DNA from: Gyrodactylus bullatarudis
Lineage: Eukaryota; Platyhelminthes; Monogenea; Gyrodactylidea; Gyrodactylidae
Direction: 5' to 3'
Length of the DNA: 64,000 nucleotides
NCBI GenBank assembly: GCA_012064415.1
Contig: SSNU01000064.1
Span: 367,327-431,326, forward strand
Within the stretch, counting starts at the first letter, position 1, and every line of letters begins with the position of its first letter. Shown here piece by piece: positions 45,701-59,000 of this stretch. Under the pieces are notes generated by a model. It worked only from the letters and a program-made list of their open reading frames with translations, did no database searches and was not told the DNA's origin. Both the position numbers and the translations under genes were made by a program.

Positions 45701-48700
45701 TCTGCCACAGTTGCCAACAATACTAAACTTGAACGAATGTCTATTATTTCAGATAAACAGAGTCTCGGCAAAGTGAGTCTTTCAAATATGTCAGGAGATA
45801 TCTTTTAAGCTAACAACTAACCTTTCTTCCACATTCATTTTAGTACATTGAAAATGAACTTCGTAAATTTGATATTGAACAAAACCATTGCTTGATCAAC
45901 ATCCTGAATGATTTGACTCCGAGCAGTTTCACTAAAAAAGGTGGAGATTATGACTCAGTTCATGTCTACCATATTATCGACAGGCTCAACTTTAAATGTG
46001 AACTCCTAAGTAGTCAAGTGAGTCAGATATTTTTTCATTATTTCATCATTTTACAAATCAAATATATTCTTATTGCTTTGATTTCTCCTAACTTCAAAAA
46101 AATCTATTTTTATATTGTCGAATTTGATCAAGAATATTACTGTTATTGGTTTCTGAATTCATTAGAAAGGTAAGAGAATATGCGTCTGTCTCAACTAATG
46201 AGTTCAAAAAAATCCTTTATTCATCATATTCAGTTGTCTCAACTGTTCAAGCAACTACTTAATTACAATTAATTAGTCCCATTACTTATTAGAATTAGCA
46301 AAAATAGCATTTTGACCGCCCTAGAGATAAGTGATGGGACTAATGTTCATAAGCGATGAAATTCAGAAGCAGGAATTTGTATACAGGATACAATCAGTGC
46401 GAAAGGATTAAAATGATCTAAAGCATACTACTGTGTCTGTTTTGGTTTTTGAAATAATTTTGCTATTCTTGTCTTCTTGATTTACTTATTTAACATTGTA
46501 AACAATACCAAACATGAAAACAAAAAGCTTATACATGTTATAATCATTTTCTAGTCTAGATGTTGTTTTCATACGAAACCGAATCTCTTAGATAACCCAA
46601 TATTAAAATTTCGAACACGTTAAACCCTACGTGCTACCGTCTATAGGAACGAAGAAAATTTTTGATTTAACTCGGATATTATTGGATAATTATTGATAAA
46701 CCAATCAGTGTAAATCATTGATTTTCATATGTATTTTGTTGGTCTAAGGTTTTATCGTATGAATGGTTACATTGTGTTCAGAGTCCTACTTTTATTAAAA
46801 ATATAGTTCCATCGAATATTCATAGTATGCCAATAGATAAACCATTATTGAAGAAGTGACTTTTTAAAAAGTGGGGAATTTTTAAGGCATTGGTATTTTG
46901 TTATTTTCTCACCGCTCTAAGCTATTTCTCAATATAATGTCTTTTTATAAACCAAAAGGACTGATATAAAAGTCAATAGTTCTCCATCTTTTTTTATTTG
47001 TTCTGAAATCATCATAATCTTTCTTTTTATAGTTGAAGGAGAGAAATCCCTTACCATCCTACATACCTGGCCAGGCTAACACAATTGCCTCTATACTTGC
47101 TCAGAATAGTCAAGAGCAAACTGGGGAACGCATCCATGTGGAATTATTCTCTAAGCAAAAGAGTGAATTTTACTCTTTTACGACCAGTCTCATTTCAATA
47201 TTTAATCACTGGCAAATGATTCTTCAACAATCAAAGAGGTAACTCGCATAATGTTTTTACACCTCTCATTAAAAAGGAAATTTATTAATCTACAATAATA
47301 TCTATAAATGATTAAGATAACTTTTTACTGATGCCTACCAAAGTTACGAAGATAAAGAAGGGGGATGTGTATTTTGAAAATGTACTCAAATATAAAAAAG
47401 CTACTTTTTGAAAACCTATTTTGAAAAATTAACTCTCTTGTGTAAATTTTAACCTCTATTATCTTTTGAATGATATATCGGCTTTCATGAGCTTAAAGTT
47501 TCTATCATTGATTTAGCTGTAGATTTTTGAGTATCACATCGCCTCTTTGATACTCCTTTTATAACTTTTAGGCAATACAGCAATAGTAATAGTGGTTATT
47601 CAAGAATGAGTGTTGTAGTAGAATTATTAAAATTTTTTCTCTTTAGATTTATCAACAAAACTGACTTGAAAACATTCTCATCCCTATCCGGATATCTAGA
47701 TGAATTCCAAAAGTATGAACAATTCATAAATACAATCGTTAATCTTGCCAAAAAAGACCAACTAGATGAGAATTGTTCCATTGAACATCTACTCATGGGT
47801 GTTGTTAACTTGAAGAATTGGTACACAACAAACATGTTGCATTATAATAAACCAGTAGAAGAACAACTTAAGATTCATGATTGTTCCTCCCTACTGGCTG
47901 AGCATATCAAATTTATTTTGGCATCTGCTGATTCATTATGCACGCTATGCGTTACACTTTGTGGACATTGTGGTTATGTAAGTTTCATTCATTTTAATAA
48001 GCCTAAAATTCATGTTCATCTCAAAGTTATGTTATATCTTTCCTATAAATATTTTTTCAATAGGATATTTCAAAATTGAATGAGATTTTTGAACAATCAA
48101 ATAATTCAAGCCAATCAAACATGGACAAGATCGAATCGATTGAAGAGGTTCTCATTGCTACCAATGAGCCAGCACCAGGTAGTTTAGGTCTCCTTCAAGA
48201 AATCATTCGAATTACTGCTATACTCAGGAATAGAGCCAGATCCATTCGTAGAAGACTTCCTTCAAATCCTAAAGATCAAATGCTCAGCTTCAGTGGAGAT
48301 GTTGCTCGCCAAATCTTTGACACCTCAATATACATTTCTACTCTTGTTTCAATCCTACATGGTTCAGTTAAAAATGCTGCTCAAATATCTATCAAAAAAG
48401 TTGTAAGTATGATAAAAATTGGAGAGATTTTAAATTTTTGTTGATTTCAAGGTGTGAGAAAAATCAAACGTTATTTTTCAGGATCACCAATTATCACTAT
48501 TCATTTTGGAAAGAAATGTAAATTTGAACTAAAAAAATAGAAAAATCGGGCCAACTCGAATATGCTTCATTTTTTTCTTAAATTTAAATCGGTGAAAGTG
48601 TGCTTTATGAATCGGTTTCCAAAATATCTTCAAAATTTTTAAACAAGATGAAAATATTGTGATTTTTGTAAAAATCATTCATTTTGCCAAATTCTTCGAG

Positions 48701-50445
48701 AATAGCTTTACAATACAATTTATGAAATTCTCTTTACAAATTTTTCTTCATTCCTTAGGAAACCCAAGGAATTTTATCCTTCACTGAAATTTCTAACGAC
48801 TGTATTCATGTATCAACGCAAAAAGAACTGGCCAATTTACCACCAACCTTTGCACCCGGCAGTGGATTCGATAACAAACTCAAGAATCTTTTGATAACTT
48901 CCACGAGGAATATTCATCAGATTGCAGTCGGCATTGAACATGGGGACTTTGATAGTAACGAAAAAGAGAACCAAGTACAAAATCCAATGGAACTCCTTGC
49001 CAATAGCTATAAGGAGGCCCAAGTTGACCTTGAGGCAAGCAAGAATAAAGTCAAGCTGAAAGAATTTGAAATAAACGAACTCCAACTGACCATCCGGAAT
49101 AGAATGTCTGAAATATCAGATCTCAAAGTGAAAATGTCCTCAATGGAAAAGAAGTTGGACAATGCAGCCCAAGGAGTTGAGGGTAAACTTGTTGATATGC
49201 AACAGAAGTACAAGGCCATCGAAGCAGAACGAGACGAGATGCGTAGAGAGTTTGAGAAGAAAATTGAGATTCTTCAACTTGAAATTAAGGAACATGAAGA
49301 CGACAATTATGCACTCAAGTCGAAGCTACAGGAATCTAACAAGGCAGCCCTCCTTGAGGGTCTCATTAAGGCCAATACAATCAAATGTAGGTGACTCTTA
49401 AAAGGAATTAAACTATCTTTCGATAGATTCTCCTTTATTAGTGTAGTAACTAATTCTCTTTTCTTAGCATCTCAAAGTGAAGTGGCCCCAATTCTTTGTG
49501 AAAAGGATGACCAACTAGTCATGAAAGAGGTAAGTAGTAGTCTGGATTATAGCCTTTTATTAACCATCAATCAAATTTTAATTCTTATTTAGAACAAGGC
49601 CCTCAAAACAGCTCTGAAGAGGGTTATTTCGGAGAATGAAAAATTCAAAGCTAAAGAACTGAATGATAAGGTTCGTCAGTTAGGCGTTCCCCTGTTCAAA
49701 AGCAAAGTTCAACCAAAGCAAAAGCCGGAAGAAGGAGAAAAGTATACCGATCTGCTCAAGCGAAGTCACGAAGTTGTTGAGCGCCTCAAAGTTCTTACTC
49801 TACAAGGACCTCCTATACCAAAGTTTGATGATACTCCCAAGACTGCTAATGATAAATTGAACAGTTATCACGTATCAGTTGATGCTTGTCGACGTGATCT
49901 TGACAAAGTAAGACATTAATCCCTTCTTTTATTGAATCTTGTTAAGACAAAAAGGAAAATTATAATTTGATCGTTCTTTTATAAGTTGTTGATAAGCCAA
50001 GATCACCTTAGAAGAGCAGAGGTTTCGGAATATCTTAAAAATGCAGTTCCCTTTTTCCACTGCTAGCTGGATACTCTAACTTTATTTATTTCATAATTAT
50101 TTAAGAGTTTTATGATTGTATATTCATCATTATGATTATTTCTAGATTCAACGAGATTCCAATGACCTCCTCTGTAACCTTATTCCCCTTGGTCAGCGTA
50201 ATACAAGCCTCAAAACATTTCCTTCCTCGTATGGTGTTTCTATTCTCAATGATCTCCTAACTAAGCAAAATCAATTCGATGACGCTGTTGAAGTATTGAA
50301 GATCAAAGTTAATCGTAAACTCCTCTCCAAGTCACCCAACTTGGGTCCATTAATTGAGTATGCCGATAAGAACAACAACCAAATCAAGATGGTACTCACA
50401 AAGAATCAACTCGACATGGTGAGGAAATCCCTAGTCAGCTTCTAA
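42754..50445 (+). CDS. DCTN1: Dynactin subunit 1 (p150 Glued)
   Basis: Large subunit of dynactin, the adaptor that links cytoplasmic dynein to cargo and microtubules. Exons: 42754-42963, 42994-43066, 43138-43152, 43270-43724, 43896-44100, 44163-44323, 45206-45772, 45844-46017, 47033-47238, 47647-47977, 48064-48402, 48759-49386, 49468-49529, 49593-49907, 50146-50445. The joined frame is 4041 nt (1346 aa; human is about 1280) without a stop. Residues 1-70 form the CAP-Gly domain (GKWIGVALDEPQGKNNGSIQ, GKKYFTC). A Ser/Pro-rich linker follows, then coiled coil 1 (STLDKEMAEAKLDEALSELK), the dimeric middle region, coiled coil 2, and the typical tail VLTKNQLDMVRKSLVSF. The start is the ATG directly before APVKVGD; no in-frame ATG lies upstream. 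The 15-nt exon is optional, as skipping it keeps the frame. The first intron is 30 nt. AATAAA at 50556. Confidence 0.96.
44395..44439 (-). ncRNA. Hammerhead-like motif (copy E)
   Basis: Minus strand: stem I UUUGAU (44439-44434), core CUGGAGA (44433-44427), stem II/loop (44426-44419), GAA (44418-44416), palindromic stem III AAUAAAGCUUUAUU (44415-44402), C (44401), stem I AUCAAA (44400-44395). Both stems pair perfectly. The core has G where the consensus has the conserved A6, which should weaken or abolish cleavage. Confidence 0.6.
45022..45064 (+). ncRNA. Hammerhead-like motif (copy D)
   Basis: Plus strand, sense to DCTN1: UUUGGU (45022-45027), CUGGAGA (45028-45034), stem II/loop (45035-45042), GAA (45043-45045), stem III AAUA/UAUU (45046-45057), C (45058), ACCAAA (45059-45064). 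Compared with copy E, the stem I pairs change from U-A/A-U contexts to G-C together (UUUGAU/AUCAAA versus UUUGGU/ACCAAA), a compensated change. The same A6-to-G core change is shared, so the two copies derive from an already altered parent. Confidence 0.6.
46018..47032 (+). other. DCTN1 intron 8, largest of this gene
   Basis: 1015-nt intron. Near 46740-46800 it resembles the PLE-flank sequence at 33780-33860 (TTTATCGTATGAATG, GTTCAGAGTCCTACTTTTAT), so it probably holds an old PLE remnant. No protein was recognised. Confidence 0.5.
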
Positions 50446-50882
50446 GCGACCAAAGTAAACTCTACTCTTCTTACACTGATTTATTATGAATATTTGGTTC
50501 GCATTGGATTTTTTTCTCAAGAGTTAACTTTATTCTATGTAATTCATTTCATGAAAATAAATGAAAATCTTTCTAACCACATATGAAAATAATTTTCTAT
50601 TAATTGAATCGCTATTATTCTTTTCATAAAGATTTAATTTAAAGCTTGTTTAAAGAAGAAAATTCAACCTAATCTTGCTTATACGAGGATATTTCTTTTT
50701 CTCATGAAAGCTCATTTTAGAGGAAATAAAAATGCCAGTGGAGTAGAAATTCGAATAATCTATTTTATAGATAAGAAAAAAGAATTCAAATCAACATGGT
50801 CAGGTGTGAAAAAATGTTTGATTTTGTGAGAAAAGGATCAAAATTCTTAAATAAATCATGCAAACGAGTATTTAATGATTTA
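50446..50882. other. Convergent intergenic region DCTN1/LDB
   Basis: 437 bp between the DCTN1 stop (plus) and the LDB stop (minus). It contains the 3' UTRs of both, with AATAAA at 50556-50561 for DCTN1. Nothing else was recognised. Confidence 0.6.
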
Positions 50883-53225
50883 TCACTCTTCATCCCCTCG
50901 AGAAGGATTTCTTGGAGGAACAGAATGTGGATTTGAATTTTGTTGAGAGGATAAATGAGGAATGTTTTGCATTCCAGGTGACGATGGTATGGATCTACTT
51001 CCACCACTATTGACAAGAGGAGATGAAGGAATCATTCCATTGGGTGGAAATGAAGGATTACTCGACGGGTTAGGTGGAGGGGGTGTATTGTTGTTTGAAC
51101 GATGGCCACTTCCACAATTCATCAGCATATTACCAGCAGAGATGGCCGGCGAGTTATTGTTCGATTCATTTCTCTTAATCATTTCATTGGCTGAAGAAGA
51201 CCTTGGTGGCTGGAATGAGTCCGGCCCCTGGCCTGATTGTGTAATATGGGGAGGAGGAAATGAACCTGAAAAAAAGGAAAGTAAAAATTCATCTTATAAA
51301 TGTTCAAATTTATATATTTTACCTTGGTGTCCTGAACTGGGGGTATTAGGTCCAGAAAAGTGTTGCTGCAATAAGGAGGGTGTATTTGCTTGTTGATTCA
51401 TTGGTGGACCACCGATCATTTGAGGAGAATTACTAAAACCAGGGTGCATCATCGGTCCGTCGTTGTTTGGTGGTCCAGGCATCATGGGTGGTCTATTTTG
51501 TTGATGCATCATAGGAGGACGGTTATCTTGTTGATGCATCATCTGTTGGTGATGTTGCATGAACATTTTTTGTTGTTGCGGTGTCATACCTGGTGGGGGA
51601 CCATGATTGGGGTTGAATGGAGGACCATTATTAGGTCCGCCCATGTTAGCCCTAATCATTTGTTGCTGCGCGATATGAGGTGGAATACCTGAGTTTGGAT
51701 GAGGCATGGACATTGGTGGCATCATGTGCTGATGAGGCATACCACCGGATGATGGTGGCATATTAGGACCACATTGGTTTGGATCAAACTGAGTATTTTC
51801 TAAACGAGTTATTCTACGCTCATCTTCATCTCCAAAGTCTCCTCCCATTAATGTAGGTTCACCGACTATCATAACTTCACCAGGTTGAGCAACATTAGGC
51901 ATTGGAAGGGGTCCTGGGGATTGTTTGCGCTTAGTAGCTCTACCGCCGGTACTAGAAGAGTCAGAATTAGCAGAGGAACCTTTCCTTTTCCTCCGCTTGC
52001 TGGATGCCTTAGTTTCGTTGGGAGGGATATTTTGAGCCATATTAGCACCTTGTTTGATAGGAGGCTGTCCTTGTGGTGCCATTGTTCGCTGCCACTTCTG
52101 GAACAAGGTTGTTTTAAGACAATCTCTTGGAGAAAGGCTATAGGCCTTCTGACGAGACATTAATTCTTGCATTGGTTCCAAAATGACACTCATCCTTAAG
52201 AAATTCATTGTGTTAAATGGGATTCCACATCGGGTAATATTCTTGGATAAATGTTCAAATGCAGCAGGATCTTGATAGGAGAGTAGTGGTCGGGCAATCA
52301 TTTCCCGAAATGAGCGAATATTAAAAGTCCATGAACGAATTCTAAAGTCTTCCATGACAAAGTCTAAAGTGAATCTGCCATCAACGATTACAGTTAGACC
52401 AGGTGGACGTTGCATATTCATAATTTGACAACAGTCACTATCTAGAGTAATCAAAGGTGGATGGGGAGCTTCTCGTGATATCCGAAGATTAAACCACAAT
52501 TCACCAACACCACTCTCGAAAATTGATCGAAAATACCGAGGAATCAAGATTCTTCCGATGGCTAAAATGGAAAATTAATTTCATTTGGACAGATAAAATA
52601 AGGATTTAAAACATACTATATCGCTTTGGACCGTCCTCTAAAAAGGCAATTACTGTCAAGGTTGCATCGTCTTCAAAGAAGTCTGTAGCAAACGAATCCC
52701 ACCATAAGTTATCAGTGTCCTATGAAAAAATAAAAAATTCCAATATAATTTAAATTAATAAAATTCAATCGAAACTTTTTTATAAACTATTAAATAGAAA
52801 TTATGTTAATAATTGAAAATTATCTCTGAGAATAGAAACATTACAATTATTAAAACTCACATCTCCTCTTTGTTGCAATCTTTTGTTCATTTCATAAATT
52901 CTCAACTCGGGTTGTCCAATAAAATGAGGTAATCGGTGCCTAAAGATATAGATAAAAATATAAAATTAAATCATAAATTTAAATTAACATACATTGGCAT
53001 TTGCTGAGGATGCATGTGAGATGGGTGAGGAGAAGGACCGGGACCCATTTGAGACATCATGTGATGCTGTGGATTGGGAGGCATTCCTTGTGGGTTAGGC
53101 ATGTGCGGATGCATCATAGGAGGCCCCATATCTCTATCATGCATCATCATCGGGTGCGGCATTTGTTGAGGATGACCACCTGGACCATTGCCACCACCAA
53201 GGCCTGGCCCAACAACGCTAGGCAT
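50883..53225 (-). CDS. LDB: LIM-domain-binding protein (LDB1/2, Chip)
   Basis: Nuclear adaptor that dimerises and bridges LIM-homeodomain and LMO proteins to bring enhancers and promoters together. Exons: 52993-53225, 52861-52939, 52617-52719, 51323-52561, 50883-51265; joined 2037 nt, 678 aa, no stop. Residues 1-77 are Met/His/Pro/Gly-rich. Then the dimerisation domain: DTDNLWWDSFATDFFEDDA, KRYTIGRILIPRYFRSIFES, HLSKNITRCGIPFNTMNFLR, LEPMQELMSRQKAYSLSPRD. A basic nuclear signal (KASSKRRKRKG) follows, then the LIM-interaction domain VMIVGEPTLMGGDFGDEDER with RITRLENTQFD. Beyond it lies a Gln/Met/Pro-rich tail of roughly 280 residues, much longer than the roughly 40 residues in vertebrate LDB1. 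The plus strand of the low-complexity part gives His/Arg-rich shadow frames that are not genes. Confidence 0.96.
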
Positions 53226-54715
53226 ACGTTTGGAAGGTATTTTGAGAATTTTATTAGCCTTTTGAAGTCAAAATAAGCTTTATGAATGTTGTCCACGGAG
53301 GAAAGAATGTGACCTAATAGGAAAAGAATATTATCGAATTAGCATAATAAATGTATTTTGTATTGCTAAATAATAATAAAATTATTGATATATATCATGT
53401 AAAATAAGTGTCGTTGGGCTGTAAAGAATTGATAACTTACTTGAAAATATTTTTTTATAAAAAAAGCAATTATCCCACCATACAGAGAAATGATATGTTA
53501 AAACAAAATCGGGAGTTTAAAACGTTGAAGCATTATTTGGTTTTTTCAAAAAACTTTTTCGGAACAGATTCAAAAAATTAAATTCTTAGTTTTATTGAAC
53601 ACTTAAGTTAAGAGTCTTAACTTAAATTATATCTTAAATACAAAATGATTATATACTAGATTATTATTTAAAATAATTATTAAGTATATTGTGATTATCT
53701 GGTACAAATGATATTGAATATGAACAAGTGTTGGCAATATTTTTATCTTTAATCTGAGAAAATTTAATTTGAAATCTTGTGCGAAGGGGGGGGTACATTA
53801 AGTAGTATAGAGTATCCCCTTGCTGAGCGCAGGTTGTAATGGCCATTTGGTTGAGTAGCATACTTAGAGTACAGGAACGCAGAGCCTGAGATGCGTCTAA
53901 GCCAGAGAGGAAATAATTTAGCCCGCTCAAGTAAATCATAATAAGGTAGTGGGCCGAAGCATGTTTTGAGATAAATGTATTGAATACGTTCGAGCTTTTT
54001 GGAAGTGCCAACAGGGAGATCACAGAGAATTCCAGATCCGTAGTCAAGATAGGGTAGTATGAGTGATTTAAAAAGAGAAATCTGTAAATCGGGGTTAATA
54101 ACAAATCTCCTTATGAAGTAACTCTTACACCTTGTCGTTTTGAGGACTTCAATGGAATGGTTTTTTGTGTTCAGTTTATTATCATAGAAAAGGCCAAGAT
54201 CCTTGATTCTAAATTAGAAAATGAGTTATTCAAATTCGAAGTATTATTGGTAAATATTAGACTTTATCTATGGATTAGAATAATGTCAACTATATTTTCA
54301 GTTAGACGAATTTCTACTAACGACTCGTAATTTAAGATTTGAAACATGTCATATTAAATATCTCGGATAATTTCATGAATAGAAAAGCTTATGAATTTCC
54401 ATGTTAATAAATAAAATAACTCGTATCATATTATAATAGTGATACTATTATAATATCATAACGAAGATTTATACGATAAATTTTAGGTAAGATAGTCTTT
54501 TCATCTGACGCTGGATGTTATTATAATTATTAAAAAGTTATGAATCATTATTATTGCTTGTATTCCAAAATTATATTTTTAGTAAAATTTTTTTACATGT
54601 ACATGTTACATATATATTGACATGATCCAATTTAAACAAAATTAATACTATTAAACACTCGTATTAACCTTGTTTAAGCTAATTAATATTAGAAAACATT
54701 TGAGAATTTACTAGA
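53226..54715. other. Divergent intergenic region LDB/CDC37
   Basis: About 1.5 kb upstream of both genes. It holds the LINE fragment listed at 53738-54211. The remainder is AT-rich with simple TATA/ATTATA runs near 54420-54480. Promoters of both genes must lie here, but no motif was recognised with confidence. Confidence 0.55.
53738..54211 (-). pseudogene. LINE reverse transcriptase C-terminal fragment
   Basis: One clean minus-strand frame without stop: RIKDLGLFYDNKLNTKNHSI, then SLFKSLILPYLDYGSGILCD, KKLERIQYIYLKTCFGPLPY and a tail HYNLRSARGYSILLNVPPPS, ending in TAA near 53763. This is the region after the RT palm in CR1/jockey-type elements. It resembles the LINE at 14620-15525 in order (LTHFDYISPLLVDL, ARYIERIQSRFLY) but differs clearly in sequence, so it is another subfamily. 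The larger open frame in the overlapping reading (53664-54104) is a shadow. Confidence 0.8.
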
Positions 54716-55927
54716 ATGTCATCAATTAACTACAGTCGCTGGGATCATATCGAAGTTTCTGATGATGAAGATGATACCCATCCAAACATTGATACTCCTA
54801 GCCTTTTTAAATGGCGTCATGAAGCTAGATTGAAGAGAGATGAAGAATTCAGACAAGAGAAAAAAGAAATCGAGGAAGGATACCAAGAACACAATAAGAA
54901 ATTTTCTGAAATGAAAAACAAGTACAATGAAGCAAAGAAAAACAATTCTCCTGATTTGGAAAAAATTGAGAAGGATTGGAATGAAATGTTGAAACTCGAT
55001 AAGGATTGGACTGCTCGTTATGCAGAATTCAAGAAAAAAGAAAAGGTAAGTAATTTATTTTAACCATACTCAGTATAGACCGCATAACATTGATACTTTG
55101 TGCAAAGAGGGGAAATCTTTCTCAGTCATTAATCATGTTGAGAAGGAAGCTGAGAAAGAGGATGATCCTGAGAAAGCTGTGGAAAGACTTAAGAAATTCG
55201 TAGAGGATCATGAGGATGAAATTAAAAAGTTTGGCTATTTTCAAAAGCACGAAGACACTCGCAAATATCTCCTCGATCATCCTCATTTGCTTTGTGAGGA
55301 AACAACTAACCACCTCTTGTTATGGTGTATAGATCTTGCTATGGAGGAAAAATTCAGTCTGATGGATCATATATCTCGTCAATGCATTATAATGCAGTTC
55401 ATGTTGGAGCTAAGAAAATCGAAAAAATGTAGTCCTAACGAATTGATCAATCTTTTCTATTCTAAGTAATTTGAATTATATTTCTGAGCTCAATGATTTT
55501 AATGTCTTTACGGAGGTTTCAGACTAACATCTTTTTCAATTTTAGACTTGTTGATCCTGAACCTGAATATCAAAAGGCTTTCGATGATGAACTTCAAGCA
55601 TTCCGTACTAGAATTCGCGATCGTGCAAAGGTTCGCATTCAAGAAGCAACTGAAAAGTACGAAATGGAAGAAAGGACGAAACGTCTTGGTCCAGGAGGTT
55701 TGGATCCAATAGAAGTTATGGAAGAGTTGCCAGAAAAACTCAAGAAGTGCTTCATTTCCAGGGACACAAATATGTTGAAAGAGGTATTCTCTGCCATGGA
55801 GCCTGAAGATGCCAAGAAATGGTATCAAAAATGTGTGGATAGTGGTCTTTGGGTAGAAAATGCAAAAGATCTCGAAGAATCTGATGAGCCCAAGATCGAA
55901 GAACTGGATCCTTCCGAAGATGCTTAA
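54716..55927 (+). CDS. CDC37: Hsp90 co-chaperone CDC37
   Basis: Recruits protein kinases to Hsp90. Exons 54716-55045, 55074-55465, 55546-55927; joined 1104 nt, 367 aa (human 378). The N-terminus MSSINYSRWDHIEVSDDEDD carries the conserved CK2-type serine before the acidic run, followed by THPNIDTPSLFKWRHEAR and a long charged helix. The middle, Hsp90-binding domain shows LLCEETTNHLLLWCIDLAME and RQCIIMQFMLELRKS. The C-terminal part has RRLGPGGLDP-type sequence (KRLGPGGLDPIEVMEELPEK) and the end DAKKWYQKCVDSGLWVENAK. The first intron is only 28 nt. The 3' end converges with SKI3. AATAAA lies at about 55978-55984. Confidence 0.97.
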
Positions 55928-56004
55928 ATCATTCATTTAACTATATTCAGTTCTCAAATTTATTTTTAATTTGTAAATAAATAAAATTTTCTTTAAAACC
56001 ATCT

Positions 56005-59000
56005 CTATTTGCAAAATCTCTGGAGGAAACCTTTCTCTTCTGGGTGATAGAATGCTGCAATTTGAGCTTGTCTCTTGAGTTTCATCAGCTGATTAATTGG
56101 TAGCATTTCCAAGACGAGATTGATTAACTAGGTTATGGACTAAGTTATATTGTAGTAATTTTTATCAGACGTAGAACTTACCAGTGGGAAAGTCGATTGA
56201 TTAGACATTTCGACGGCTCTTTTCAAATAGGAAACAGGATCAAGATCATTTTCATTACTCAACAAATAGAGACTTAAAGTTGCCCAAGAGAAACTCTGGG
56301 TGGGGTACAATAAAACCAACTTTGACACAAATGTGCACAATTTCGAGCGAAATTTGGACTCCTGAAAATTGAATGATAACTATTATAAATTGAGACATAC
56401 TGATTTCATTAAATATAAGAGTTCCACAGAATTGATGAGAGGCTGAAATGAATCTAGTTTTTTGAAGAACGCTTCCGGTGACTGTTTAAACCAATCATTA
56501 ATGTTTTTTAGACGAATTGATCGTTCTGAAACATTATCTCCGTCTAAGAGACACAGACGGAAGGAAATCTTTGCAGCGAATGGGTTATTCGGAAGATTAT
56601 TTGAACTCTTCAGGGTTTCCAAGGATAGTGAACTTGCAAAATACTTTCTCATAATCAGGACGGTGTCATAGAATTTTCGACCATCTAAATATTTTGGCCT
56701 CAGAGAGAAGGATTTATCTAGATAAATAGAATTTGTAAGAAATATTTTTTAACTTTTCAAGTTTATGCTTTCATTCGATAGAAAATGTCAAACTTTTTAA
56801 TTTGCGCACCATTTTTCGATGAATTTTACTACAAGAATCAGCATCAAATAGGAAAGTGTTCGGGGGAAAAAAAATAGTAAAGAAGATTTTTTCCAATATC
56901 CAAGAGAGCTTACTCAATAAAGTTTCTGATGAAATGGAAATTGCAAATATACCAGCTGTTAAACAAATGACTAGAGATCTATTCTCTACAGCCCTTTCAA
57001 AGTAAGTTTCAAAATCATCACTGGTTAACTTGAAATCGATTTGGCCTGGTGGTGTCCTGAAAATCGAAAGAGCATTTATTTTTAATCTTGATTTGAATTT
57101 TTGACTCAAAATTACCCAACCATTAATTGAATGAGATACATTCGACAATGAATTTCCATTTTCAAGTCTTCACATTTGCATACTAATAAGGCACTAGGGA
57201 GATAAGAGAAAATCAAAAGATAAATAATGATGAGACATCCAAATGGTAAAACTAACTCTTGAAAAACATGCAGTGCCTGTAGAAAGAGCTTCGATAGGGT
57301 CAGCCAGATAGCTCTTTCATAGAGAATTCTACACGTGGCGTCTTTGATGGCTGAGAATATTTTTGATGAGAATCGAAAAAAATGATTGATTCAACTTTTC
57401 TTACATATAATTTTATGGAAGGACTCATAGATTACAGTTGATTGCAAGTTTAGAAATAATTCATTTACCTGGGGTCCTACGCAATAGAAGGAATCTTTCA
57501 TAATTTTCATGATAACTTTGGAGAAGCTAAGAGCTAGCTCTGTCTAAAAGAGAATAAAGATAATGATATAGTGAATGACTCTACGATGAGTGATATGCCT
57601 ACTTCAGGGTGGAGGGAGCATGCACGCAAAAGACAATTGCTCAACTTGATTTTTTCCTTTTCAGAGAGGCATTTTTCACTTTCAAATTTGAGCAGATATA
57701 TCGACTCCAATATCCAAGAGGTTGAAGATTCAATATCCAAGGAACGACAATGACTAATCATGTTCTCGACCAGCTAATGAAATAGAGTCAATTTGGGTAT
57801 GATGCATTGAGATGGAAAATGGTTCCTACTTACTTCCTTATCGTTCCCTTGTTCCAAGGCAATTTTACCCAATACAAACGAAGAGCTAAGGGACTGTAAA
57901 ATGAGAAAAAATATTAGATTTAAAAATTATATTTCTGGCTAAAAAGAGAGATTAACTAACCTGTGGATAAGAGAGTACGGATTTAATGGCAGCAAATCGG
58001 TAATCGTCCATAATCATACGACCACTAGTTTCTTTCAATTTAAGCTGACTGAATTTTGTAATGTGGAGCCAGTTGATTGAGTTCAGCTTAACAAACATCA
58101 TTCGTTCAGATTGATTTTTACCCGCATTATCCAACATTTTAAGGAGACCAGTTGATGAAGTAAGCAATATTTCAAAATCATTTGCCTAGTAGTTTAGATA
58201 AGATTTAATAGATGAAATAGACATATTTGATAAAAGCATACTATGAAAGGAATCAGGTCCTTGTCGACAAGGAGAAATTTCACAGCGACCAAGTTGAGAA
58301 GGATCTTTGCATGGGGATAAATCTGATGGAAGGTTGACTTTTCAGTGGGCTCATCTAATTTTTCTATTTCTATCGAAAGGTGCCTTGAGAATTAACATGA
58401 AAATTTTCAACCAATGAGAGAATGAATGTAAAGATGCAACTTACAAAAGAGAGCTTTTCAATAAGGAATCTGATTCAACTTTAACAAGATCCTCATTGAT
58501 AGGTCCACTGTAAACTTCAATGAGACATCTGGGAATGTTGATCCTAACAAAATGGTTGATAAAAAAATGTAAAGCCTAAAGAGAAAAGATTTGAACAGCT
58601 TACGATAAATCTGTCTTTTCAACCTGACCGATTTTGATGAATAGAAAGGCCAATTTTTCCAAAAACCAAATCGGCCATTCGAATGTATTACGAATGTCAG
58701 CCAGTTTTAAGAATTTCATTGAAATATCTGTCGCCTCTTCAAAAACTTTGACAGCGTCCAAGAGGGAATACTCATCGAGATACTCTTGCATTTTGGAAAT
58801 TTTAATCTCGAGGCAATCTACACATTGAATAAATAAATTGGATTGTAATTTTCAAAATTGATGGGTAAGTCAGTTGAGTGAAAACATACCCTTGACGCAG
58901 CCACTTAGAAAAGACATCTCTCGTTTACAATTGAAATCAAATTTGTAGTCAGAAATTAGTTCTTCAAACTTTTTCTCAGCTACAGACAACTTGTTCATCA

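Noticed and set aside
47572..47646. Reading 47572-47646 as DCTN1 coding (SNSNSGYSRMSVVVELLKFF)
   Set aside because: Direct splicing from 47238 to 47647 keeps the phase and aligns better with the family, so this is intron.
50962..51692. Plus-strand frames opposite LDB, rich in His or Gly
   Set aside because: Shadows of the LDB low-complexity tail on the other strand.
52971..53276. His/Arg-rich plus-strand frame (MLRMHVRWVRRRTGTHLRHH type)
   Set aside because: It is the complement of the Met/His/Pro-rich first exon of LDB; composition follows from that exon, with no domain of its own.
53664..54104. 146-aa minus-strand open frame
   Set aside because: Overlaps the LINE fragment in another frame; the LINE reading gives a recognisable RT C-terminus while this one matches nothing.
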